Positions 1 through 6,618 of a DNA stretch of 11,136 bases are shown one piece after another. The stretch's first letter is position 1. Each line of letters opens with the position of its first letter. The DNA comes from Nitrospirota bacterium (lineage in GTDB: Bacteria > Nitrospirota > Nitrospiria > Nitrospirales > UBA8639). Under the pieces are notes generated by a model, which ran no database searches, had not been told where the DNA came from, and was given only the letters and a program-made list of their open reading frames with translations. The stretch covers positions 1-11,136 of the forward strand of contig JAOUNC010000052.1 in assembly GCA_029881175.1 (NCBI GenBank), given 5' to 3'. A program made the position numbers and the translations under genes.

Positions 1-1449
1 CGATTCTTCTTGGATTAATCCTCCAATGATGACCATCTCTCCATCCTTGAGCCGGACGAGTCCGGAGGATTGTTTGATATCCAACACTGGAGCGGTAGCC
101 GTTTCTTGTGGCGAGGTCTCAATGGCCCGAAGTCGGGAAATAATAGGTGTTACATCCAACATGATCCATCCGTCTTCGGAAATTTGCGGAGTCACGGACA
201 ACACCAGTCCAACTGTCACGGAGCGAGCTTGTTCGGTCACGATATTGGGGCTCCCGGCCGCGCCCTGTGAGATGGTGGAGGTGAAGAATGGTTGATCCGT
301 GGCCACCTTAATGAGGGCCGGTTGATTGTTGAGCGTCACGACGCGAGGCTGCGAGATCACCTTGATTTCGCCCTGTTCCTGAAGAGCTTTTAAGACGCCC
401 TCAAAACTCCCGTCGGCAAAGGAAATCGTGGTGGTTGCGGCTTTGGCGATAAATCCACCAAAGGGGGCGGTGATAATATTGGCCAGAGCGATATTTCCCG
501 ATGTGCCATCAAAATTGATTTTGCTCCAGTCGATTCCAAGGCTGTAATTGTCGTTTAAATTGACTTCATAAATTCGCACCTCAATTTCCACTTGCCGATA
601 GAGCGCTTGGTGAACGTTCTTCAGAAACTCATGAATTTCATCAACGCGTTTATACCAGTCAGAAATTTGAATGGTTCCGGACAGCCGATTAATCACCAAT
701 CGCCCATCTTTCGACATAAGCGTTTGAATTTGTTTCTCCAATTCCTCCCAAAACTTAATCTCATCTTGTTGATTGACCTCGATTTGCCCCGTTTCCGATG
801 ACCCACCTCCACTGCTTGAACCGGAGCTCATTTGTGCGCGGTTTTGTCCGGTACCCCCGCGGATCAGCCGGATGTAATCGATATTGAGTGATTGCGTTTT
901 GAATTGTTTCACCTTAATGAGGCTGCCGAGTTCTTCCCAATAATATCCATGGGCTTCCAGGAGCGCGGACATGGCCCGTTCCAATGGCAGGTTGTGAAAG
1001 TCGATCGTCACGGATCCGGTGATCTCCGGTCCGGCGACGATATTGAGGTGATTGCTCCTGGCGAAAAGAGCTAAGGCATCAACGATTGGCAGCTCTTGAG
1101 CCCGAAAGGAATACAGCGGGCCTAACTCGGGAGGTGGTGTGGGAGAAGGGGCCTCCATCACACTGTTGAGTAACATGCGATCTTCCAGGGAAAATGTGAC
1201 ATCGTGTGTGGGGATCGTGGCGTGAATGGCTTGTGGATCGGAGAATGGAGAGGCTGTTGGTATGGTCGCAAAGGGTGAAGGGGGTACGTCTGTGTCTGGG
1301 GCGGTGGTCGTACATCCCCAGAGCGTCAGCAGCGCCATAATCGTCCCCGCCACAATCATGGATAGAAGAGCGCACGAGTTGGTGGGCCGCATGGGCCGAG
1401 CCCTTTCTTGGGGCGCTCTGGGGTTTGATGGTGCGTGAATGGGTTTCAT
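1..1449 (-). CDS. mshL: MshL-type secretin lipoprotein, C-terminus cut off by the window edge
   Basis: Outer-membrane secretin, the ring-shaped pore through which the pilus leaves the cell. The minus frame is open for 483 codons from ATG 1449 to base 1. A hydrophobic segment ends in LTLWGC (Cys46 from the first ATG), a plausible lipobox. An STN-type domain follows at about residues 113-180, then a Ser/Gly linker (208-218, rich in SSG) typical of MshL. The secretin beta domain starts near 300 and includes QPRVVTLNNQPALIKV and LKDGEMVIIGGL. About 60-80 C-terminal residues should lie outside the window. Start: ATG 1449 has no visible Shine-Dalgarno. The in-frame ATG at 1392 has AAAGG nine bases upstream and would give a more usual 27-residue lipoprotein signal, so it may be the true start. 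It follows the MshK-like gene by 16 bases and is the last gene of the visible operon. MSHA-type rather than PilQ or GspD is inferred from the short N-terminal region, the Ser/Gly linker and the neighbours. Confidence 0.92.
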   Translation of the reverse strand, partial: MKPIHAPSNPRAPQERARPMRPTNSCALLSMIVAGTIMALLTLWGCTTTAPDTDVPPSPFATIPTASPFSDPQAIHATIPTHDVTFSLEDRMLLNSVMEAPSPTPPPELGPLYSFRAQELPIVDALALFARSNHLNIVAGPEITGSVTIDFHNLPLERAMSALLEAHGYYWEELGSLIKVKQFKTQSLNIDYIRLIRGGTGQNRAQMSSGSSSGGGSSETGQIEVNQQDEIKFWEELEKQIQTLMSKDGRLVINRLSGTIQISDWYKRVDEIHEFLKNVHQALYRQVEIEVRIYEVNLNDNYSLGIDWSKINFDGTSGNIALANIITAPFGGFIAKAATTTISFADGSFEGVLKALQEQGEIKVISQPRVVTLNNQPALIKVATDQPFFTSTISQGAAGSPNIVTEQARSVTVGLVLSVTPQISEDGWIMLDVTPIISRLRAIETSPQETATAPVLDIKQSSGLVRLKDGEMVIIGGLIQEES

Positions 1450-1465
1450 CGTGCTGCGTCTTGGG

Positions 1466-1984
1466 TTATGAGGTTGTGTGAGTGGCAAAGGTTAAAAATT
1501 CTTTTTTCCCATGACGTTGGATCCAGACGCCTTTGAGCTGAATAGAGACGACCTGATACCCCTCAATCATCTCGCCTTCATACACCACCTGGTGATTGAT
1601 GACCGCACTGCGTTGTTCTGCCTCAATTGCGACCGCCTTGAGCATGAGGTTGTTGGGTGATGGGGTGTGCGGTCTCTGTGTGACCGATGCAGAGGCCGGC
1701 AATGGTTGCGAGGATGGGTTTGACCATTTTGCGAGAGACATGGGCGTGAACGGATCTCGTGCTGGATGTTCAATCCATGAGGTTGCCCCTTCTTCATGCG
1801 CCATGAGAGAGGGCGATACGGGGGTCGATACAGGTGATGGGGTCGAGGCGACGGACACTGGTAACGTCGAATCCAGAGTGGATTCGATGACGTTATAGTA
1901 CACGGCGATCCCAGCCAAGATGCACAGGCCCGACATGACGAGCGGGCTTTTTAAAGCTCGACGGAATCGATTGTTTTCATCCAT
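1466..1984 (-). CDS. MshK/PilP/GspB-like inner-membrane alignment protein
   Basis: Small bitopic protein of 172 residues. It has a short basic cytoplasmic N-terminus, one membrane helix (about 14-33), a long Ser/Thr/Pro-rich periplasmic linker (about 36-112, with a RDPF motif at 76-79 as in PilP/MshK/GspB-type proteins), and a compact C-terminal domain (about 112-167) containing LKAVAIEAEQRSAVIN, a YEGEMIEGYQVVSI stretch and KKEFLTF. The pattern 'LKAI..., AVINxxVVxxGxxxxGYxVVxI...' is what the C-terminal domains of MshK and GspB share. Known PilP-type proteins bridge the PilN/PilO complex to the secretin, and the gene sits directly upstream of the secretin gene as expected. Its start lies inside the preceding gene (34-base overlap), with no strong Shine-Dalgarno, suggesting translational coupling. 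A later in-frame ATG (1936) would remove the overlap but would also cut off the basic N-terminal anchor. Family call is by pattern and position. Confidence 0.75.
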   Translation of the reverse strand: MDENNRFRRALKSPLVMSGLCILAGIAVYYNVIESTLDSTLPVSVASTPSPVSTPVSPSLMAHEEGATSWIEHPARDPFTPMSLAKWSNPSSQPLPASASVTQRPHTPSPNNLMLKAVAIEAEQRSAVINHQVVYEGEMIEGYQVVSIQLKGVWIQRHGKKEFLTFATHTTS

Positions 1985-2538
1985 ACCGAGAATCCAACGG
2001 TTAAAAGTGTGGCCTTTTCTCCGTCACCGGTCACGGTGACTTCGTGAATATCGATGCGCGGGCCCGACTGTTCCAATGCATGTAAGAAGTGAAGGTAGTT
2101 GCGATAGCCGCTCTGTTCTCCCTGTGATGAAACCTGCATGTCTATGGGGATCACGGCGAGCCCTTCCACGGGTGCCGGCGTTTGTCGTGTCTTCACGAGG
2201 CGATAGTGCATTTGAAGATCCCATTGTTCTCCCTGTTGTTGAAGCCCCTGCGCCCATTGGGCAAGATGTGTCACGTTCTGAATCAACAACTGGTCGGTGT
2301 GTTCGAGATCCGTCTTGAGGGATTCGTGGTTGGCCTCACGGTATTGCGACTGAAGTCGTGAGACTTCCTGGTCTAGCATGATGGTCGCGTGAATCTGATC
2401 GTGGCTGTCTTGCATATCGGAGAATTTGTCGAGACTCACCCAGATGCCCAATGAGATGCACCCAACGAGTACGAGGCTCATACTAAGGGTTTTGATCTGT
2501 TGGGAATCAGGCTGGGGTATTCGCAGTTTCGGATTCAT
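1951..2538 (-). CDS. PilO/MshJ-like pilus alignment protein
   Basis: 195-residue bitopic inner-membrane protein. It has a short N-terminal cytoplasmic part, a membrane helix at about 17-36, a predicted coiled coil (about 40-100, rich in Gln, Glu and His), and a C-terminal ferredoxin-like domain (about 108-190) with IPIDMQVSSQGEQSGYRNYL, the LHALEQSGPRIDI segment and a final beta strand. This order and the 'hydrophobic strand, then GxYxxxxxFLxxLE' pattern are those of PilO, GspM and MshJ. In known systems PilO pairs with PilN through coiled coils and helps align the platform with the secretin. The ATG overlaps the stop of the upstream PilM-PilN fusion by four bases (ATGA, 2535-2538), indicating tight coupling. 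It ends 34 bases inside the MshK-like gene. The N-terminus contains no signal peptide cleavage site, consistent with a retained anchor. Confidence 0.8.
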   Translation of the reverse strand: MNPKLRIPQPDSQQIKTLSMSLVLVGCISLGIWVSLDKFSDMQDSHDQIHATIMLDQEVSRLQSQYREANHESLKTDLEHTDQLLIQNVTHLAQWAQGLQQQGEQWDLQMHYRLVKTRQTPAPVEGLAVIPIDMQVSSQGEQSGYRNYLHFLHALEQSGPRIDIHEVTVTGDGEKATLLTVGFSVWMKTIDSVEL

Positions 2539-4034
2539 GAGATCTGGCCTTTCAGCGTGAAACGATAGTGTGGGCCGGTTCTCTCATGGGTCGAGGCGGA
2601 GACGGTTTGTGCCAGGAGCTGATCTCGCCAGCCATGCTCAACGGCCACGTGGTACGGTCCGGCGGCTAACTGGGTGATCAACTGTTCGAGCAGCAACAGT
2701 GTTTCGGCTAAATTTGTGTCGGTGCTCCCGGTGATCTCGACCTCCCATTTGGTCGGTGTCCGGGTGATCGAGACTTTATTGAGCACGGTTTGTGGGAGAA
2801 GCAGGGTCCCGAGATAGCTTAAAAATGGGCCTTCAAGGGAGGACGGTCTTGACGTAATCCCCTGCATCCATTGACGCTTGTGCCGAAGGGTGACCAGTCG
2901 ACCTTCCCAGAGCTGTTGATCCTGTTGAAGGGCCTCGGCCTGCTGGATCACTGCTTGGACGCTCACCTGATTCTTGGCGAAATATCCCTCAATGATTCCC
3001 GTTGTTCCCACGCACACTATCATGATGACCGCAATGCTGGCGGCTATCGCATTGGTGAGTTTTTTTCTCATGGGTGCTCGACGCACCTCAGGGGGTGTAA
3101 AATTATTGCTGAGGTTCATGGGAAGGGTGGCGCCGATCCACAGCCAGTATTGCCAATCCGGGTTGACCGGGCATGGCAAAATAGGCGTGGATACGTGCGG
3201 TTGAACTTCCTCTAAGGTTAAACGTTCTTCTTCACCCAAAAACCAAATCTGGGAAACCGTCAGATTGACTTGTTGATTAATGAACATGATGGTTCGGTTC
3301 ACTTCTGTGCCAATCCGTTCTCCCAGTGAAACCCAATCTTGCGCCGGGGCAAGATGGCGAATGAGGAAGGAGGTGCCATCTTCTCCCCCGGCGACGAACA
3401 TGACATTGCCTTCAAGCATGCTAATGAGGATGGTGGCCTCACCCGGTTCCACCGGCAACGTGCCGAGTTGACTTTCTGCCAGGGCCGAGAGAGGCGCAAG
3501 TTGTTGAAGTTCCAGTTGGAGTTCGTCGCAAATGAGAAGAATGTCATCAATGAATTGTTGGGGCCAAATTTCGAGATAGATGTTTTGTTGGCCCCTCGCT
3601 TGGATGCCAAGGTGATGGCGCCAGGCTGCCGGGCCTTCCCAGGCTTTCACCTGTTGGGCTTTGCGTTCAAGTATGGGGATCAGGTCAGTGAGGGACATCA
3701 TCGGGAGTTGAAGGGTGAGAGAGATGAATCGTCTATCTTCGACTAAGATGGAGATGTGCCTGCCGGGAAATTCCGTATGGCGGATGGCATCGGCAATCGC
3801 CTGGCGTAGCGGTTCAGGTTTCAAGATAATCCCAGGCCTTTCCCAGCTCAGGTGAATCAAGTCGTCGATAATAGACATGGCTTTAAAGCGACCATCTATG
3901 AGACTCACGCTCAAAACCGTCAGTCGTTTGCGTAGGGACGTTTTTCGTACATGAGCAGACAGATGTCTGATGGTGGAGCGGATTTGTTGCTTGGGAGAAG
4001 TCATTGTGAAGGCTAAAGACATGATGTGATCCAT
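2535..4034 (-). CDS. MshI/GspL-like PilM-PilN fusion protein
   Basis: 499-residue protein combining a cytoplasmic actin-fold-like domain (about 38-300, PilM-like), a membrane helix (about 327-348, preceded by basic APMRKK) and a periplasmic PilN-like domain (about 355-499: coiled coil, then the LPQTVLNKVSITRT strand region and the TKWEVEITGSTDT segment). In T4aP the two parts are separate PilM and PilN genes. GspL of type II secretion, and some MshI proteins, join them. Known PilM links the ATPase to the membrane complex. The usual PilM start of the fold (hydrophobic-D-hydrophobic-G then S/T) reads here as SVSLIDGRFKA, with Asp replaced by Ser and Gly by Ile, so ATP binding looks unlikely. 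Start: ATG 4034 lies one base after AGGG, too close to serve it; ATG 4022 is 12-13 bases away, so the exact start is uncertain. It follows the large pilin gene by 3 bases and overlaps the next gene by 4. Confidence 0.85.
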   Translation of the reverse strand: MDHIMSLAFTMTSPKQQIRSTIRHLSAHVRKTSLRKRLTVLSVSLIDGRFKAMSIIDDLIHLSWERPGIILKPEPLRQAIADAIRHTEFPGRHISILVEDRRFISLTLQLPMMSLTDLIPILERKAQQVKAWEGPAAWRHHLGIQARGQQNIYLEIWPQQFIDDILLICDELQLELQQLAPLSALAESQLGTLPVEPGEATILISMLEGNVMFVAGGEDGTSFLIRHLAPAQDWVSLGERIGTEVNRTIMFINQQVNLTVSQIWFLGEEERLTLEEVQPHVSTPILPCPVNPDWQYWLWIGATLPMNLSNNFTPPEVRRAPMRKKLTNAIAASIAVIMIVCVGTTGIIEGYFAKNQVSVQAVIQQAEALQQDQQLWEGRLVTLRHKRQWMQGITSRPSSLEGPFLSYLGTLLLPQTVLNKVSITRTPTKWEVEITGSTDTNLAETLLLLEQLITQLAAGPYHVAVEHGWRDQLLAQTVSASTHERTGPHYRFTLKGQIS

Positions 4035-4037
4035 TCC

Positions 4038-4889
4038 CTATGGGGCATAACACCCGCTACTGATCACTCGCCATTTTGACCCGCTAGCGCAATCAGGATC
4101 TAATTGATAACCGGCTTCAGCGGTCATCGTGAATTGGGTGTCGGCTGTCCCAAAGGTATTGGCCTCATCAAGTGCCACCGTGGTGCCCGTCAGGTGATAC
4201 CGGGCATGCAGGGCCAATGTCCCTCCACCAGAATTGGTAGGAATCCCGTCAATGGCATAACTGCCTCCTGCTCCATCTGCAGAGAGGCTGAGCAAATGAA
4301 AGAGATGGCCAACGTGCCCACGGTAGATTTTGAGATCCGGCATCCCGGTTTCGTCGATATTCCACTGGGCGTCAAATTCCGCACCAGTCGTAATGGCGGG
4401 ATTAGCGTTGAGTGATAAGTCGGTAATTAGTAAAAACCTGGCATCAGCAAGAGCGTTGGGTGCCAATCCTAGAGCGTTTGAATAGCCGCTGATATTGGGT
4501 TGAACGAAGAAATACCGCAGAAATCCATTGGGGTTGTTGGTCAGTTGCCCGATTGAGGTCGACACGAAGTCTGGACTCAGCGCCGTGAGATTTGGCGGAA
4601 ACGATCGGGTTTGTCGGATGTACAGTTCGATGCCTTTGGCGATATTCGCCAATTGTTGATCCTCGGCATCTCGCCTGGCTTTCCGAAGTTGATTTATGAG
4701 GTTGGGAGTCATGAAGCTGGCAAGAATGGCTAAAATGGCCAAAACTCCAATGAGTTCCACCAGCGTGAAGCCGGGTGAAGCCGTGAGCCGTGAGGCGTGA
4801 GCCGTCTTGGACACGGATGTTGGCTGAGTCAGTAGTATCCATCTTCTCTCAGTAGCCTTGATTCCTCTGATTCTTGACCTGCTGAACAT
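4038..4889 (-). CDS. Large type IV pilin-like protein with canonical Glu5 and long leader
   Basis: A prepilin N-methylation site is clear: G|FTLVELIGVLAILAILAS, with Phe as mature residue 1, Glu at 5 and Pro at 22, as in T4a pilins. After the helix come about 220 residues with no family I recognise by name. They contain FPPNLTALSPDFV, a RFLLIT motif, RGHVGHLF, a Ser-Gly-Gly-Gly turn, and two Cys 13 residues apart near the C-terminus (possible disulfide loop). All of these recur in the product of 5331-6608, so the two are paralogs. Start: the open frame can begin at TTG 4898, but ATG 4889 has GGAG 11 bases upstream, giving a 40-residue leader, unusually long. An internal GTG at 4814 would give a normal 15-residue leader but has no visible Shine-Dalgarno. 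Part of the leader is coded by heptamer repeats. Likely a minor pilin placed in the inner membrane and processed by a PilD-type peptidase. It ends 3 bases before the PilM-PilN gene. Confidence 0.85.
   Translation of the reverse strand: MFSRSRIRGIKATERRWILLTQPTSVSKTAHASRLTASPGFTLVELIGVLAILAILASFMTPNLINQLRKARRDAEDQQLANIAKGIELYIRQTRSFPPNLTALSPDFVSTSIGQLTNNPNGFLRYFFVQPNISGYSNALGLAPNALADARFLLITDLSLNANPAITTGAEFDAQWNIDETGMPDLKIYRGHVGHLFHLLSLSADGAGGSYAIDGIPTNSGGGTLALHARYHLTGTTVALDEANTFGTADTQFTMTAEAGYQLDPDCASGSKWRVISSGCYAP
4765..4803. repeat. Short GTGAAGCC/GTGAGCC tandem repeats inside the pilin leader
   Basis: Plus-strand units: GTGAAGCCGG (4765-4774), GTGAAGCC (4775-4782), then three heptamers GTGAGCC, GTGAGGC, GTGAGCC (4783-4803). 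They encode, on the minus strand, the leader part ending at the prepilin cleavage site. Similar degenerate GTGAAG/GTGAG strings occur in the gap at about 5036-5070 and in the leader region of the upstream pilin (6565-6577). Confidence 0.7.
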
Positions 4890-5129
4890 TTCTCTCAACT
4901 CTCCATCTGGCTATTGGTATGAATTCCACACACTTCGAGTCCTGGCAAATTTTGCCGAGTAGACCCCTCCTTCATCTGTCGGAGAATGGAGGGCGGATCT
5001 TAATTGAGAGGGGAAAAGAGAAGGCGTGAAGAGTCAGGTATGAGGGGGAAATCGTGAGAAGTGAAGCGTGGGAAGGGAGGAATGAAATGAATATCCTCTT
5101 GGTGGCATCTTCGCGATATTCAGCGGGGA

Positions 5130-5232
5130 TCCCTCTCACTTTTGTCATACCTGCATGTTTGTGGCAGGTATTCATCTGAAAAAAAGCTCAGATGGATCCC
5201 CGATTAACAATGTCGGGGATGACCGAGAGGGA
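5130..5232. repeat. Cloverleaf-like four-stem repeat element (about 103 bases)
   Basis: Outer stem TCCCTCTC (5130-5137) pairs with GAGAGGGA (5225-5232), continued by GTC (5144-5146) with GAC (5221-5223). Inside are three arms, nearly back to back: ATACCTGC/GCAGGTAT (5147-5154 with 5164-5171, 9-base loop), CATCTGA/TCAGATG (5173-5179 with 5188-5194, 8-base loop), and ATCCCCGA/TCGGGGAT (5196-5203 with 5213-5220, 9-base loop). All listed stems are perfect Watson-Crick. The layout resembles dispersed multi-hairpin intergenic repeats (REP/MITE-like) with GTCAT...ATGAC ends found in many bacterial genomes. It is not a tRNA: there is no acceptor or anticodon-loop signature. Confidence 0.75.
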
Positions 5233-5244
5233 GAAGGCGTGCGG

Positions 5245-5325
5245 AGTAAAAAGGGAACAGGAAAAAGTGAGAAGCAAGAATGCTTCTACATATTTCATGT
5301 TACTTCTTTCTTTTCCCTTCTTACT
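5245..5325. repeat. Imperfect inverted repeat just after the large pilin stop codon
   Basis: Left arm 5245-5268 (begins AGTAAAAAGGGAACAG) is a near reverse complement of the right arm 5302-5325, with a few mismatches and a one-base offset. A small perfect hairpin AGAAGC/GCTTCT (5270-5275 with 5282-5287) sits in the loop. It starts 5 bases after the minus-strand stop at 5331. It could end or stabilise the upstream transcript, but the stem is A/T-rich with mismatches, so it is not a classic intrinsic terminator. Confidence 0.5.
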
Positions 5326-5330
5326 TGCTA

Positions 5331-6608
5331 TCAGTTCCAGGCGATCTGAACGTTGTCCGCATAGAACAAGCGTTGTAAATTGTTAAATCGTTTGAATTGA
5401 ATCTGGGTGTTTGCGGCGATGTGTGGAGTGAGATCAAAGGTTTCCTGAATTTGGCTGACATCAGTCCCATTCATGTTGTAGGTGTCAAGAATAGTCCACG
5501 TCGTTCCGCCATTCGATGAGGCGGAAACTTGTACGGACCCCCCATTAATTCCGGCACCGCGGCGGTAGCTAAATGTCAGGGTGGCCGAGGTCGCCCCGGA
5601 GAGATTCACTTCCCGGCTGACGTGGCTGGGTGGCCCCGATCCCCCTCCGCCAATTTGGAAACAGTTCCCGGCTGCGCATTGCGCATCGGCTACCACTTGA
5701 AATTGTCCACTTGTGGGGCCGTCTGATTCGCCGGTTTCCTGCCAATTATTACTCCATATCTGCGTTCCGTCATTGCCGTTGAATGCAATGGCCAAAAATT
5801 CGTCTCTGACCATTTTGCAGATTGGATCTAACGGATTCCATTGTTTTCCGACTGCGCATGTAGGGGTAAACCAATAGTCGATGTTGGTGGTGAGGGCAAA
5901 TTGGACTTCCGGGATGGCGTAGGTCGTCGCTTCATCAAAGCCGACCATGGTGCCCATAAGGTGGAAGGCATTATGGGTGGGAAGGAGCCCTCCGCCGGAA
6001 TCGGTCGACGGCGTGGTACTGATGAAATAGCTGGCTCCGTTGCCTTCAGGTGTGATGGCCAAGGAATAGAAGACATGTCCGACATTGCCTCGATGAATGT
6101 GTAGATTGGGAACAAGGCTTTCATCGGTCGTCCACCAGGTTTCGAATTCAGCAGGTGTGGTGATGATCGGTGCGGCGGCCTGAGTAAGATTGGTAATAAG
6201 AAGGAATCGAGTGTCGACCAATTCACCAACCGTGAGGCCGGTACTATTATTAAAGCCAGCCATGTTTGGATGAACAGCGTAATAGCGCGGAAATCCTCTG
6301 GCGTTTGTGGTCAATTGTGCGGTAGGAAAGGGGACATAATCCGGAGCCAGACTGGCGAGGGAAGGTGGAAAGGCTTTGTTCCGTTCAAGATATGTCAAGA
6401 TTCCCTTTGCCATGCGTTGAAGCTGCTGGTCTTCTTGATCCTGATGTCGTTGCTTCCATATTTGAATGAAGGCTGGGGTTATGAGGGACAAGCCGATTGT
6501 GACGACGGCTAGAATCCCGATAGCGGCGATAAGGGAAAATCCGTTTTGCGGTATGAGGGCTAAGGCGAAGGGTGAAGAGCGGAAGCGACGGTCGAGCAGG
6601 GATTCCAT
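5331..6608 (-). CDS. Large pilin-like protein lacking Glu5, with extra C-terminal beta-rich module
   Basis: 425 residues. The leader of 23 ends in QNG|FSLIAAIGILAVVTIG. The cleavage Gly, Phe1 and Pro22 are kept, but mature residue 5 is Ala (GCC) instead of Glu. Residues about 55-265 are paralogous to the product of 4038-4889 (shared FPPSLASLAPDYV, RFLLIT, RGNVGHVF, SGGG, and Cys251/Cys264 with the same 13-residue spacing). Residues about 268-425 are an added beta-rich module with a Cys311/Cys316 pair, a GGGGSG stretch, repeated Ser/Thr/Gly strands such as GSVQVSASSNGGTTW, and an end FYADNVQIAW. It looks like a jelly-roll binding domain of the MAM or carbohydrate-binding kind, but I cannot name the family. 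In type II secretion the minor pseudopilin GspK also lacks Glu5 and sits at the tip, so a tip or initiator role is a fair inference. ATG start 10 bases after the platform gene with no Shine-Dalgarno; coupling is likely. Confidence 0.85.
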   Translation of the reverse strand: MESLLDRRFRSSPFALALIPQNGFSLIAAIGILAVVTIGLSLITPAFIQIWKQRHQDQEDQQLQRMAKGILTYLERNKAFPPSLASLAPDYVPFPTAQLTTNARGFPRYYAVHPNMAGFNNSTGLTVGELVDTRFLLITNLTQAAAPIITTPAEFETWWTTDESLVPNLHIHRGNVGHVFYSLAITPEGNGASYFISTTPSTDSGGGLLPTHNAFHLMGTMVGFDEATTYAIPEVQFALTTNIDYWFTPTCAVGKQWNPLDPICKMVRDEFLAIAFNGNDGTQIWSNNWQETGESDGPTSGQFQVVADAQCAAGNCFQIGGGGSGPPSHVSREVNLSGATSATLTFSYRRGAGINGGSVQVSASSNGGTTWTILDTYNMNGTDVSQIQETFDLTPHIAANTQIQFKRFNNLQRLFYADNVQIAWN

Positions 6609-6618
6609 GGAGGTGTCA

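Larger units (their letters stand above)
4899..5330. other. 432-base repeat-rich gap between the two large pilin genes
   Basis: No convincing gene on either strand; short open frames here are low-complexity and have no ribosome site or family signature. The gap holds, from high to low coordinates, an imperfect inverted repeat (5245-5325), a four-stem cloverleaf-like element (5130-5232), and purine-rich degenerate GTGAAG/GTGAG strings (about 5010-5090). All other gene junctions downstream of the ATPase are 16 bases or less, so this gap splits an otherwise compact operon. I see no clear promoter for the downstream half. Confidence 0.75.

Noticed and set aside
3339..3746. Plus-strand open frame of 135 codons
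   Set aside because: It lies wholly inside the PilM-PilN fusion gene on the other strand and has no recognisable domain; it is a shadow frame.
4444..4842. Minus-strand open frame of 132 codons
   Set aside because: It is an alternate frame of the large pilin gene (4038-4889); the product is rich in Ser/His/Arg without any family pattern.
4765..5090. CRISPR array suggested by the repeated GTGAAG/GTGAG strings
   Set aside because: Units are 7-10 bases, degenerate and without spacers of constant length; no cas genes nearby.
5144..5223. tRNA-like cloverleaf
   Set aside because: The arms are nearly equal 7-8 bp stems with 8-9 base loops; there is no TTCGA-type T loop, no anticodon-loop signature, and no 7-bp acceptor followed by CCA.
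5155..5386. Two plus-strand open frames (64 codons each) over the intergenic gap
   Set aside because: They read through the hairpin repeats and into the end of the minus-strand pilin gene, have low-complexity Lys/Gly/Glu-rich products and no ribosome site.
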